Positions 45,839 to 55,257 of a DNA stretch of 64,000 bases are shown here, one piece after another. Where the stretch lies: the NCBI RefSeq assembly GCF_016481305.1, contig NZ_JAENBO010000001.1, positions 496,001 through 560,000 of the forward strand. The letters run 5' to 3'. This DNA is from Streptococcus pacificus (GTDB lineage Bacteria; Bacillota; Bacilli; Lactobacillales; Streptococcaceae). Each line of letters begins with the position of its first letter. The stretch's first letter is position 1. Both the position numbers and the translations under genes were made by a program. A model generated the notes under the pieces. That model had not been told where the DNA came from, made no database searches, and saw only the letters and a program-made list of their open reading frames with translations.

Positions 45839-48010
45839 TTAAATCATGCAAGCTTCACATAATTCAGCATATGACTCACCAAGATTGTCAATTAACTCAT
45901 CTTGATCGTAGAGCTCACTTCCTTCTAAGGTATCTTGTCTCACACGAACATAATAAATGGAAGCACATTTTTCCTTAAAGGCGTGAATATAGGCTCTATT
46001 CAAGTCACGTGTTGTCGCTTTATCAGTCATAAAGAGGGTTAAGGAAATGGCTTGATCAACATGTTTTTGTGCTGCAGCTACAATATTGATGATTGGTTCT
46101 GGTCCAACTTCATAAGCCCCTTGTTGATAATAAACATAGTTGTCATTATCAATCTTATAAGACGACACATAAACACGACCAATTTTACCTTCTTTTCTCA
46201 CTTCTACTGGTGAAACGACAGGCTGTAAACTTGGTGTACAAGATGAAAGATAACTAATAGAACCTGTTGGTGCCACTGCCATCAAGTGAGCATTAGCAAT
46301 ACCAGTTTCTTTAATGTCAGCAACCAATTGTTGCCATTCTTTTTGGGTCGGCAAATGGAAATGATAACTATCAAAAAGGGCTTTTATTTTCTCACTTTGA
46401 GGCACGATTTCTTCACTAATGTATTTTTCAAAGTATGACCCATCAGCAAAAGAAGAGTCTTTAAAGCCATCAAAAGCACCGTGTGTTTGGGCAAGTTTTT
46501 GAGATGCTTTAAACGCATAGAAAGCCATAGCATAGAAGAACAAATCAGTAAATTCTACTGCTTCTTTTGAATCATAGTAGATGTGGTTAGTTGCTAGGAA
46601 ACCATGAAGGTTCATGGCACCTAAACCAACGGCATGATTATTTTGATTGCCTTTTTTAATAGATGGCGCACTGTCTAAATCTGAAGAACGAGACACGCTA
46701 TCAAGTGAGCGAATACTGTGTTCGATTAAAGATTCAAAGTGCTCTGCATCATCCATTGCTTTAGCAATATTGATAGAACCTAGATTACAACAGATATCCT
46801 CACCAATTTTAGTGAAACTCAAATCCTCACTAAATTCACTCATTGTACTAACTTGCGCGATTTCTGAGCAGAGGTTAGACATGACAATTCTCCCTTTTTT
46901 CTTGTGTGGATTTCTCTCATTGACAGTATCTTCAAACAAGATATAAGGATAGCCAGACTCAAAATGAAGTTCAGCAATCATTTGGAAAAGCTTACGGGCA
47001 CTGATATAGGTTTTTGTAATGTCATCATTAGCCACCAAAGCATCGTATTCCTCAGTGATTGAAATGTCTGACATCGGCTTACCATAGACACGCTCAACAT
47101 CATAAGGTGAAAAGAGCGCCATTTCTTTATTGTCTTTAGCTAGCTGGAAGGTGATGTCTGGAATAACAAGACCTAACGATAGTGATTTGATACGAATTTT
47201 TTCATCAGCATTTTCACGTTTGGTGTCTAAAAATTTTAAAACTTCTGGATGGTGTGCACTAAGATACACAGCCCCTGCTCCTTGTCTTTGCCCTAGTTGG
47301 TTGGCATAAGAAAAAGAATCTTCTAATAATTTCATCACAGGCACAATACCCGTAGATTGATTTTTAATACCTTTTATTGGAGCTCCAAATTCACGAAGAT
47401 TAGTTAAACAAAGAGCAACTCCACCGCCACGCTTTGATAGTTGTAGACTGGTACTAATACCTCTTGAAATAGACTCCATGTTGTCTTCTACTCTTAGTAA
47501 GTAGCAAGAAATAAATTCACCACGTCTTTTTTTACCAGCATTCAAAAATGTTGGTGTCGCAGGTTGAAATTTATTGCTAATAATATCATCAAGTAATGAA
47601 AGAGCAAATGTTTCATCACCATTAGCTAAGAAAAGAGCATTCATAGCAACACGATCTTCAAAGTTTTCTAAAAAGTATTTAGCATCATCTGTTTTTAAGG
47701 CGTAAGCATTGTAAAACTTTAAAGCACCCATAAAATTTAAAAAAGTAAATTCTTTTTCGTAGGCTTTTTCAAATAATTGTAGAACAAATTCACGACGATA
47801 TAGATTTAAAACAGCTTCATCATAATAATCATTAGCTATTAAGTAATCAATTTTTTCTGATAATGAGTTAAATGCCATAGTGTTTGGCTTGATGTATTCT
47901 TCTAAATAACTAGAAACAGCTTCCTTGTCTGCTGAAAAAAGATAATTGCCATTCTTATCTTTAAATCGTGTCATAGCATTTAAAGAAAGATATTTTTCCG
48001 AGTTTTTCAT
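45839..48010 (-). CDS. nrdE: NrdE, class I ribonucleotide reductase large subunit (partner of a class Ie NrdF)
   Basis: 723 residues from ATG 48010, preferred because GAGAGG lies six bases upstream; an ATG at 48028 overlaps nrdI. There is no N-terminal ATP-cone. The body shows PATPTFLNAGKKRRGEFISC, LSKRGGGVAL, AVGLGAMNLHG and APTGSISYLSSCTPSLQP, and the C-terminus ends in CEACMI, with a Cys pair for thiol transfer. It reduces ribonucleotides using the radical made in NrdF. Last gene of the three-gene operon. Confidence 0.95.
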   Translation of the reverse strand: MKNSEKYLSLNAMTRFKDKNGNYLFSADKEAVSSYLEEYIKPNTMAFNSLSEKIDYLIANDYYDEAVLNLYRREFVLQLFEKAYEKEFTFLNFMGALKFYNAYALKTDDAKYFLENFEDRVAMNALFLANGDETFALSLLDDIISNKFQPATPTFLNAGKKRRGEFISCYLLRVEDNMESISRGISTSLQLSKRGGGVALCLTNLREFGAPIKGIKNQSTGIVPVMKLLEDSFSYANQLGQRQGAGAVYLSAHHPEVLKFLDTKRENADEKIRIKSLSLGLVIPDITFQLAKDNKEMALFSPYDVERVYGKPMSDISITEEYDALVANDDITKTYISARKLFQMIAELHFESGYPYILFEDTVNERNPHKKKGRIVMSNLCSEIAQVSTMSEFSEDLSFTKIGEDICCNLGSINIAKAMDDAEHFESLIEHSIRSLDSVSRSSDLDSAPSIKKGNQNNHAVGLGAMNLHGFLATNHIYYDSKEAVEFTDLFFYAMAFYAFKASQKLAQTHGAFDGFKDSSFADGSYFEKYISEEIVPQSEKIKALFDSYHFHLPTQKEWQQLVADIKETGIANAHLMAVAPTGSISYLSSCTPSLQPVVSPVEVRKEGKIGRVYVSSYKIDNDNYVYYQQGAYEVGPEPIINIVAAAQKHVDQAISLTLFMTDKATTRDLNRAYIHAFKEKCASIYYVRVRQDTLEGSELYDQDELIDNLGESYAELCEACMI

Positions 48011-48020
48011 TGTTTTCCTC

Positions 48021-48410
48021 TCACTCATATGAATCTAAGATGTTTTGCACTTTTAAAACATCGCTTTGTGTCCCTAGTAACTCAAATTGATGTAAGAGTG
48101 GGACTTGTAGTTTTTGTGAAATAATTGGGCCTGCTATCGCAAACGTATCGCCAAAATTAGTATTTCCTGAAGAAATAACTGCTTGACAATGTTTTCTATT
48201 TTGTGGTGAATTTAAAAAATGAATGACCTGTTTTGGCACAGCTCCCCTTACTTCATTACCACCACCAGCATAGGTTGGTACAATCAAGATATAATCCTCA
48301 GAAACAGACAAATCAGTCTTTTTAACTGGGATGCGTAAATTCTTGCAGTTAAGCTTTTCAACGAAACGATGCGTATTATTGGATTTCGAAGAAAAATAAA
48401 CAACTAACAT
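48021..48410 (-). CDS. nrdI: NrdI flavodoxin
   Basis: 129 residues from ATG 48410, where AAGGAG is well placed. Flavodoxin-like FMN loops: VVYFSSKSNNTHRF, PTYAGGGNEVRG and ISSGNTNFGDTF. NrdI supplies superoxide to NrdF, either for Mn-tyrosyl radical formation (class Ib) or to oxidise the tyrosine to a DOPA radical in metal-free class Ie. Its position between nrdF and nrdE is the order I associate with nrdF2-type operons. Confidence 0.95.
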   Translation of the reverse strand: MLVVYFSSKSNNTHRFVEKLNCKNLRIPVKKTDLSVSEDYILIVPTYAGGGNEVRGAVPKQVIHFLNSPQNRKHCQAVISSGNTNFGDTFAIAGPIISQKLQVPLLHQFELLGTQSDVLKVQNILDSYE

Positions 48411-48421
48411 GTTAAACTCCT

Positions 48422-49435
48422 TTAAAATTCCCAATCCTCATCAAGTGTTTCTTCGCTAACACCCATCACATAAGATGAGCCATTCCCTGAGAAGAAATCA
48501 TGATTTTCATCAGCTCTTGCCGATAGTTGAGCAAACACTTCTGGTGAAATGCTAGTTTCTTCATCAGTAAAAGGCGAATCATAACCAAGATTTTGTAAAA
48601 ACTTACCAGCATTGTAAACACTAAAACGAATGGCTTCTTCAGCGATATCAAATCCTTCATAGAGTTCATACAAGTAGGCTTTTTCAAGGTCGATTAACTG
48701 ATAAAGCAAGTCAAAAACAAATTGTTTCATTTCTTCTTGCTTTTCTTTAGGTAATTTAGCCACTTTTTGTTGGTACTTATAACCACTATAATAGTTATGA
48801 ATGACCTTATCACGTAAAATCAGACGGATAATATCAGACGTGTTAGGCAATTTTCCTCTAGCTGATAGATAAAACGGTAGATAAAAACCACCATAGAGTA
48901 AAAATCCTGGCATCATAGCAGCAGCTACTTTGGATTTTAGTGGGTCAGACCCAGTATAAAATGGAATAAGAATTCTTGCTCGAGCCTGTAGACTCTCAGT
49001 AGCAACAACCCATTCATGTGCTTCTTCTATTTGCTCACTCGTACATAAGGTTGAGAAAATAGTGCCGTAAGATCTTGCATGAATAGCTACCATAAAAGCA
49101 AAATTGGTATAAATCGCCTGTTCATGATCTGTTTGAGAATGTTGAATTTGAGCAATATCCCCTACTGTCGCTTGAATGGTGTCTAAAAGCGTCAAACCCG
49201 TAAAGGTTCTAGTGATTAGTTGTTGCCAGTCTTCTGAAAGACCATTCCATGAGTTTAAGTCGTTTGAAACGGGAATCTTTTCTGGTAACCAAAAATTTTG
49301 TGTGACTCTGTTCCAAACTTCAAGATCTTTATCATCTTGCAACTTGTTCCAATTGATAGAGCGCATTGGCATCTCTTGACGATTTATTGCCCAGTCGATT
49401 GGTGACTGTGATTCGGTAAAGTAGTTTTTACCCAT
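48422..49435 (-). CDS. nrdF: NrdF, class Ie (V-P-K) ribonucleotide reductase radical subunit
   Basis: 337 residues. Of the six usual metal ligands, D85 (TGLTLLDTIQ), H119 (FMVAIHARSY) and H213 (LRDKVIHNYY) remain, but the three glutamates are replaced: V116, P176 (MMPGFLLYGGFYLP) and K210. This V-P-K set defines one variant of class Ie R2 proteins, which bind no metal and carry a DOPA radical on the tyrosine equivalent to Y123, modified with the help of NrdI. So the operon should make dNTPs without Fe or Mn. Streptococci commonly have a second, normal nrdEF elsewhere; not visible here. Confidence 0.93.
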   Translation of the reverse strand: MGKNYFTESQSPIDWAINRQEMPMRSINWNKLQDDKDLEVWNRVTQNFWLPEKIPVSNDLNSWNGLSEDWQQLITRTFTGLTLLDTIQATVGDIAQIQHSQTDHEQAIYTNFAFMVAIHARSYGTIFSTLCTSEQIEEAHEWVVATESLQARARILIPFYTGSDPLKSKVAAAMMPGFLLYGGFYLPFYLSARGKLPNTSDIIRLILRDKVIHNYYSGYKYQQKVAKLPKEKQEEMKQFVFDLLYQLIDLEKAYLYELYEGFDIAEEAIRFSVYNAGKFLQNLGYDSPFTDEETSISPEVFAQLSARADENHDFFSGNGSSYVMGVSEETLDEDWEF

Positions 49436-50014
49436 ACGATTTCTCCTGTTTTAACTATTTTGAGTTTTTGGGTACACAAAAAGCCCTTCAAATGAGTGCT
49501 CATTTGAAAAAATTTTGCAACTATTTTTGGTTCTAGCAAACTCGGACTAAATCCAACTGTTTTGTGAAGCTTTAACACTTCTTTTCACGAGTAATACAAG
49601 GTGGGCATAAAAACGCTCTCATGCCTCACTTTCTTTAAATGTATACTACCAAAAAAAAATAGAACTGACAAGCTATTTTTGCAATTTTTATAACCTTTGT
49701 AAAAGATTGATGTATAATTAAACGTATTTAAAGACTGTATTCTTATAATTATCTTTATCGATTTTTTCCAGAAAAAAATCTAATATTATTAAAAAGCTTT
49801 AAAAATCAAGAGAAATAACAATTTGAAAGGTTTGATCATTTAATTATTATTTTTAATAAAAATTTTTTTGCTAAAAACACAATATATAGACAAAAAATAA
49901 TGAAACACCCCCACATTTTGTGAAAGTGTTGCAAATTTTAGCAGATTATCAAAGTCAATTTTTTAAAAAAGAGTATAGAATTTTGAAAAAAGACTTTTAT
50001 TAGTATATGACTTT
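49436..50014. other. Gene-free region: nrdF leader and upstream DNA
   Basis: 579 bp without a credible gene. On the - strand 49640-49440 can fold: GGCAT/ATGCC, GAAG/CTTC, GGAT/GTCC and, nearest nrdF, the palindrome TTCAAATGAG-TG-CTCATTTGAA (49487-49508) followed by GGGCTTTTT. A weak promoter may lie at 49640-49671 (TTGTCA, long spacer, TATACA). The rest (49680-49875) is very AT-rich with no structure I trust, and 49877-49923 holds a NrdR-box-like pair. Confidence 0.5.
49877..49923. promoter_or_regulatory. Candidate NrdR box pair
   Basis: ACACAATATATAGACA (49877-49892) matches 13 of 16 positions of the NrdR box as I know it; a weaker partner (10 of 16) starts 31 bp on at 49908, the normal phasing for tandem NrdR boxes. 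The pair is about 440 bp from nrdF, further than usual, so the assignment is weak. Confidence 0.35.
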
Positions 50015-50761
50015 TTAAAACGATTGTTGGCTAAGCCAATCGATCATCATTTTTTCACGTTGATCACTATCATCCGTTGGAAGCTCATCAAGACGAATTT
50101 GATTAGTTATTTGACCATCTGCCAAAAAGATGACACGACTGGCTTGTGCAGCTACTTTGGGATCATGTGTGACAAGGACTAAGGTTGTTCCTTCTTGATT
50201 AATATCCTTAAGTATAGTCATCACTTCATTTGATGTTGCAGAATTAAGAGCTCCAGTAGGTTCATCCCCAAAAATAATTTTGGGGTGATTGATCAAAGCA
50301 CGACAGATGGCTGCACGTTGTAATTGCCCACCAGATACCATGGTGATATCATGCTCAGCCACCTTTAAAATGCCTGTCTTTGCCATCAACTCTTCAGCAT
50401 GAGCCACTACTTCTTTTCTCGGCAAGAGATTGGCCTTAAAACCTGGTAAGATGATATTGTCACGAATCGATAAGTTTTTTAGAAGGTGAGACTTTTGAAA
50501 AATAAAGCCCATTTTTTCCAATCGTAGTTGACTCAATGCCTTATCATCCAATTTGGTTAATTTCTTATTTTCAAATAATAGTTCACCACTTGTTGGCACA
50601 TCCATTCCACTAATTTGATACAAAAGAGTCGACTTCCCAGAGCCTGATTGACCCATGATAACAAGAAATTCACCTTCTTCAACAGTCATCGTGATATCCT
50701 TTAAAACAAGTGTGTCAGAAAACTGTTTTCTGAGATTTTTAACCTCTAATAAACTAGCCAT
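50015..50761 (-). CDS. ABC transporter ATPase (MacB/LolD type)
   Basis: 248 residues: Walker [18 protein letters not shown]-loop IFQKSHLLKNL, signature VSGGQLQR, Walker B IIFGDEPTGALN (Gly-Asp-Glu). It powers the FtsX permease encoded 9 bp upstream. Last gene of the TetR-MFS-ABC operon; no clear terminator hairpin was found after it. Probable role: export of an amphipathic or peptide compound, or its mechanical release. Confidence 0.9.
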   Translation of the reverse strand: MASLLEVKNLRKQFSDTLVLKDITMTVEEGEFLVIMGQSGSGKSTLLYQISGMDVPTSGELLFENKKLTKLDDKALSQLRLEKMGFIFQKSHLLKNLSIRDNIILPGFKANLLPRKEVVAHAEELMAKTGILKVAEHDITMVSGGQLQRAAICRALINHPKIIFGDEPTGALNSATSNEVMTILKDINQEGTTLVLVTHDPKVAAQASRVIFLADGQITNQIRLDELPTDDSDQREKMMIDWLSQQSF

Positions 50762-50770
50762 AAGCTTCTC

Positions 50771-53119
50771 CTATTCATTGATGAATGACAAAATGTGTTC
50801 TTTTTTTATTGTCCTAGTTCTTATCCAAACGACAATGCCAACAACAAAAAGTAGTAAAATCGGAAAGATTACATAGTAAATCCCAAAATGACCGATAAAT
50901 GTTATCTTGGTTATCCCAACATTTAAAAGTGAAAAGAAAGCACTGACTATTTTCTCACCAAAAATCATAGCCAATAAAACACCAAAAAAACTCCCAAGAA
51001 ATGTGACGATAATCATCTGATATAGGTATTGTTTTCGAATGGCAAAGCTTGTAAATCCAAGAGCCTTTAAGATGGCTATTTGAGACTTATCATGCGCTAA
51101 ACGTAAGGACACAAACAAGATGAGTAAAAAACTCATAATCAATAAACCAATAAGAGTAAGCAGAACTGTTGCCACTTTTATTTGTTGGGTCACTGCTCCA
51201 AGAGTTTGATTAAGAAAGACCGAAACATCTTCAACATCAAGGTCACTTGGTAAGGCTTGACGCCACTCATTGACTTTAACTTCAGTTCTTTTTTCATCTT
51301 TTAGCCAAATAAGCCATTGATAACGTGAAGAGGTTAAATGGGAAAAATCCGAAATGGTTTTAGCCGTTAACCCACCATTAGTAATATCTTGATAGATACC
51401 AGAAATAAGATAACTAACGTCTTCATTGTTGACACGCAGTAAAATAGCATCTCCCACTCCTTTACCCAGTTCATTTGCATTTAACTGAGAAAGAGCTATT
51501 TCCTTATCAGTTTGTGGTGCTTGTCCTACAAGGTACTTGAGACCTTTGCCTGCACTTGGCCCACTATCGATTTTCAAGGTCTTCCAGTCGTTTTGGCTCG
51601 TTTTGGCTTCAAGGCGTACTTCTTTCAATATTTCAAAACGATAAAGGTCGATATCATTAGCCAAAAAATCTTTAATTTGTTGCGCATCATTCTCAGAAGC
51701 TTCATTAACTGTCATTGTCATCATAATATCTGAAACAGGAGCTCCAAGATAAGACATGAAATTCTTGTCAGTCATTGTGGTGACCAGTTGACTAGGTAGC
51801 AACATCATCAGGATTAAAAGAAAACTTGTTATCGCAATCAATTTAAAATGAGACAGGGCATCAAAAACAGTTTTAAATGCTAAGAGAAAATCAAGAGAAA
51901 GGTTTGGTAGTTTAGACAAGTTATCTCGACTTTTTTTACTCTTCTTAAAGCCTTTTTCCTCAACGAGTGCCTCAACTATGGTTAGTTTCTTAATAGCTTT
52001 CAAAAGCATTTTACAGTATGTCGTACTAATCAGATAGATAATGAGAAAAATAAAGACAGGAGTAAGATAAATCAAGGTATTCGTACCAGAACTGGTAAAG
52101 CGTTGATTAATCGACTGTAAAAATGTTGGTACGATTAAAAGACTAAGTACATAACCAAGACTCAAGCCGATAAGGATAATGACTCGGTACTTATGGTAAT
52201 AAAAATACCTGATATCCTTGAAGGGAAAACCAATCGCTTTCATGATGCCAATATCATTAATACTTTCTTCTAAACTAGCCATGAGCGTGTATCTAATCGC
52301 TAACAAGGCTAGAAAAATCAGAGAAAAACTAACCAGCACAGTCATCGCAACAAGAATAATATCTTCCAGAGCACTAATCAGGAAAATTTGACTGTAGGTG
52401 ATGGCTGGGCCATTACTTGGAAGGCCTGCATTTTCATAAGCGGTTTGATAAGCATTTGCTAGTGCTTGATTCTCCATATAAGCTTCAATAATGTACTCGA
52501 TATTTTTTGTTTTTACAAACAAGTCATCAAAATCTTTATCATTAAGAAGAATCCTGGTTGACGAAACAAGCGAGGAATTCATTTGAGCATCGTGGACATA
52601 AGTGGCAACTTTAAACGACTTTTTAATCCCATCACAGGTCACTGTCACCGTATCACCCATTTTTATCGCATAGTGGTCTAAAAGAATGATTGGAATGCCT
52701 ATCTCACCAGGCTTCAACTGGATAATCTGACGCTTGTCATCCAAAAGAAAATCAAAATCGCTATTTTGCTTCACTAAACCGATATCAATTCTTGACTCAG
52801 CAAGAGAAAAAGAATTATTTCCTTTGATAGTAAGATCTGAGCCATCAAGATTAATCATGGCAACTGTTTGTCCTTTGGAAAATCCTTCAAATTGAGCATT
52901 AAAGCGATTGATGACTTCTTGGTCTAAGTCACCCTTGTGCATTTGCAGAAAGTGTGGTGGCTTTGCCACATCATACATTGCTGTCATAGACGTCATCAAG
53001 TGCGTCACAATCATCGTTGACAGCATTAAAAGAACACTGGAAAAAGTGATAAATAACACCAAAGATAAATAACCAAGGGGATTTCTTTTGATATCATTTT
53101 TAATCATCTTTGTCTTCAT
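50771..53119 (-). CDS. FtsX-family ABC permease
   Basis: 782 residues: an N-terminal membrane helix, a large extracytoplasmic domain (about 40-250), three membrane helices, a second domain between further helices, then three C-terminal helices. The duplicated FtsX layout (4 + 4 helices with two outer domains) is that of DUF214-type permeases with MacB-like ATPases. Substrate unknown. In one operon with a TetR regulator and an MFS pump, which suggests drug or toxic-lipid export. Confidence 0.88.
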   Translation of the reverse strand: MKTKMIKNDIKRNPLGYLSLVLFITFSSVLLMLSTMIVTHLMTSMTAMYDVAKPPHFLQMHKGDLDQEVINRFNAQFEGFSKGQTVAMINLDGSDLTIKGNNSFSLAESRIDIGLVKQNSDFDFLLDDKRQIIQLKPGEIGIPIILLDHYAIKMGDTVTVTCDGIKKSFKVATYVHDAQMNSSLVSSTRILLNDKDFDDLFVKTKNIEYIIEAYMENQALANAYQTAYENAGLPSNGPAITYSQIFLISALEDIILVAMTVLVSFSLIFLALLAIRYTLMASLEESINDIGIMKAIGFPFKDIRYFYYHKYRVIILIGLSLGYVLSLLIVPTFLQSINQRFTSSGTNTLIYLTPVFIFLIIYLISTTYCKMLLKAIKKLTIVEALVEEKGFKKSKKSRDNLSKLPNLSLDFLLAFKTVFDALSHFKLIAITSFLLILMMLLPSQLVTTMTDKNFMSYLGAPVSDIMMTMTVNEASENDAQQIKDFLANDIDLYRFEILKEVRLEAKTSQNDWKTLKIDSGPSAGKGLKYLVGQAPQTDKEIALSQLNANELGKGVGDAILLRVNNEDVSYLISGIYQDITNGGLTAKTISDFSHLTSSRYQWLIWLKDEKRTEVKVNEWRQALPSDLDVEDVSVFLNQTLGAVTQQIKVATVLLTLIGLLIMSFLLILFVSLRLAHDKSQIAILKALGFTSFAIRKQYLYQMIIVTFLGSFFGVLLAMIFGEKIVSAFFSLLNVGITKITFIGHFGIYYVIFPILLLFVVGIVVWIRTRTIKKEHILSFINE

Positions 53120-53171
53120 AACTTTTCTCCACTTCTTGCTTCAAAGAAAAACTTTCTCTGATTTCAATCAT

Positions 53172-54458
53172 TTATAGGCTTGTAGGCATTGACTGTTGAG
53201 GCATTTTTTCTAAACTTGTAATGGCTTTACCGCGACTTAAAAAAAGAGCAACTAGTAGCATTAAGACACCCATAACGATAATCATAAGTCCAAGACCACG
53301 TCCTTTACCAGTACCAATCACTTGCCCGAGTGAAGAGGCTAAAAGACCATTTTTTGCCATGAGTGGTTCAAATAATTTGTCTGCTAAAATGCCTGAAATC
53401 AAATAAGCAATGACATAGCCAATCTGGGTTAAAAAGCTAATCAACCCACAAATCCTCCCTTGCACTTCATTTGGCATCTGTATTCTGATGAGAAAGTCGG
53501 CACAGGTGTTGACAATAGGTAGTGTTGCAAAGAAAAGGAGTGTGACAGACAAGATGAAAATGATTGACGTTGATAAACCAATCAAACTCATAAAAAGACC
53601 ACAAAACACCAAAGAAAGTATTAAGAGTCTAAAATAATGTTTTTTAACGCCGATGACACTAATAACAATACTTGATAGCAACATACCAAAAGCACTCAGT
53701 GTTTGGATTAAACCAGCGGTTTTAATACTATCAATAGCAAGTAACATGGGGGTTAGTGCGATTTGAATGAAACCGATGAAAAAACACATTAAAGCCATGA
53801 GTAAGACGAGTTGTCTAACGCCCTTATCTTTTAAAAGATAGGCTAGTCCTTCTTTTAATTCCTGCTTGAAAGACAGTTGCTCTTGTCTTGGTTTTGCGTT
53901 TGCAATCTGTTTTCTCACCATGCTAACGATACTAACAGTCACAACAATGGTTAGGATATCAAGGATTAAAATCAACTTGATGTCAAAGCTAGTCAGTAAC
54001 AATCCTGCTAGAGCTGGCGAAATAAGGTATTTAACATTTCTTGCAATTTGCACAAGACCACTGGCCCTACTGTACTCCTCTTTTGTGAGTAAATCTGTAA
54101 CCGTTGCTCCATAAGCAGGATCAAGTAAGGAAACAAAGACAGCATTGATGGTGACTCCGATAATGATGGGCCATAAGCCTGTATTTCCCACTTGCATGTT
54201 TATCAGAATAAAGAGCAAACCAAAGGCAGAAAACAAATCGCCACAAATCATAAGTAACCTTCTATCGTAACGGTCTGCCAAAACACCACCCAGTGGATTA
54301 AGAAGAATGGTGGGAAAATATGCTAAAAGCGTGACAAGAGACACAGAAGCCACACTACCAGTTAATTGATAAACGTAGACAGATAAGGCAAAGGCTGTCA
54401 TACCACTACCAATGTTTGATATGAGTTGCCCTATCCAGATTTTCATAAAATGTTTCAT
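53172..54458 (-). CDS. MFS efflux transporter
   Basis: 428 residues with 12 membrane segments. The motif GGVLADRYDRRLLM in the loop after helix 2 is MFS motif A. Related to macrolide/multidrug MFS pumps of Gram-positives; the drug cannot be named from sequence. Starts 17 bp after the TetR gene on the same strand. Confidence 0.9.
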   Translation of the reverse strand: MKHFMKIWIGQLISNIGSGMTAFALSVYVYQLTGSVASVSLVTLLAYFPTILLNPLGGVLADRYDRRLLMICGDLFSAFGLLFILINMQVGNTGLWPIIIGVTINAVFVSLLDPAYGATVTDLLTKEEYSRASGLVQIARNVKYLISPALAGLLLTSFDIKLILILDILTIVVTVSIVSMVRKQIANAKPRQEQLSFKQELKEGLAYLLKDKGVRQLVLLMALMCFFIGFIQIALTPMLLAIDSIKTAGLIQTLSAFGMLLSSIVISVIGVKKHYFRLLILSLVFCGLFMSLIGLSTSIIFILSVTLLFFATLPIVNTCADFLIRIQMPNEVQGRICGLISFLTQIGYVIAYLISGILADKLFEPLMAKNGLLASSLGQVIGTGKGRGLGLMIIVMGVLMLLVALFLSRGKAITSLEKMPQQSMPTSL

Positions 54459-54475
54459 GGCAAGCTCCTTGACAA

Positions 54476-55099
54476 TTAACGAGAGATTTTATCAGCCAAA
54501 GAAAAACTCCCAGCAGGTAGGTCAAACATTTTTTCACCCAAACATAAGAGTGCCTGAGTCATTTCTTGCTTTTCAGTAGGGGTCATCATAATCACATCAC
54601 CATCAAAAAGTGACAATGCTGACGTGAGAAAAATTTGGATGTATTGTTTGGGAAAATCAGCTTGAAAAATTCCTTGTTCAATCCCTTCACTGACAATCGT
54701 TTCAAGAATTGGTGTTAGTTTTTCAATAGCCTGCACCAGAGATTTTTGATAGAAAATACCGTGTTGCGAGTGGTGAACTGTCTCTTTCAAGCGACTATCC
54801 ACTTCTTCTTCAACATTCATCACTAAAAAGACTTTGAGGAATTTATCAATAGCTGACAAGGACGCATCGCTAGCCACTTGTCTTGCTCGAGCAACAGCCA
54901 TATCCGTAATCTCCTCGATAATCGCATCAAGCACCTCTTCTTTAGAGTTGAAATAATAATAAAATGTTCCTTTGGCGATACCAACACGATTTAAAATGGC
55001 ATTAACACTGGTTTTTTCATACCCATTTTGAGCAAACAAGACCTGAGCTTCCCGAAGAATGTCATGCCGTTTAACAAAATAATCCTTACTAGAGTCCAT
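54476..55099 (-). CDS. TetR-family repressor of the efflux operon
   Basis: 207 residues: N-terminal helix-turn-helix TSVNAILNRVGIAKGTFYYYFNSKEEVL (only the core quoted) and an all-helical ligand domain. First gene of the operon. Its promoter is flanked by two copies of a TAGACC-type palindrome, so it is very likely autoregulated and represses the MFS and ABC genes downstream until a ligand is bound. Confidence 0.92.
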   Translation of the reverse strand: MDSSKDYFVKRHDILREAQVLFAQNGYEKTSVNAILNRVGIAKGTFYYYFNSKEEVLDAIIEEITDMAVARARQVASDASLSAIDKFLKVFLVMNVEEEVDSRLKETVHHSQHGIFYQKSLVQAIEKLTPILETIVSEGIEQGIFQADFPKQYIQIFLTSALSLFDGDVIMMTPTEKQEMTQALLCLGEKMFDLPAGSFSLADKISR

Positions 55100-55127
55100 A
55101 AGATAACCTTCTTTTCACATAAAGTTG

Positions 55128-55199
55128 TCGACCATCGGTCTACAATTACAGTATAATCCTCTTAAACACATTTGTCAAGAATTTTAGACCATCGGTCTA
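55128..55199 (-). promoter_or_regulatory. TetR promoter flanked by two operators
   Basis: On the - strand TTGACA (55178-55173), 17-bp spacer, TATACT (55155-55150). A perfect dyad TAGACC-ATC-GGTCTA sits at 55185-55199 upstream of the -35, and a one-mismatch copy (TCGACC-ATC-GGTCTA) at 55128-55142 just past the start site. Operator centres are 57 bp apart. Confidence 0.85.
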
Positions 55200-55229
55200 C
55201 TATATTTTATAAGGGATTAGAGGACAAAA

Positions 55230-55252
55230 AAACCTCACTATCTGTGAGGTTT
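55230..55252 (-). terminator. Terminator of the PLDc_N/ABC/XRE operon
   Basis: Stem AAACCTCAC/GTGAGGTTT; a T-run follows on the - strand. It lies directly after the 29-codon ORF, showing that the ORF belongs to the transcript. Confidence 0.87.
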
Positions 55253-55257
55253 GACGA

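Noticed and set aside
49475..49508. Definite intrinsic terminator in the nrdF leader
   Set aside because: The stem is good, but four bases (GGGC) separate it from only five T's, so it could equally be a protein-binding palindrome; left as a candidate only.
49384..49578. 64-codon - strand frame overlapping the start of nrdF
   Set aside because: GTG start without a ribosome site, overlaps nrdF in another frame, crosses the palindrome, and has no recognisable composition or domain. More likely leader RNA.
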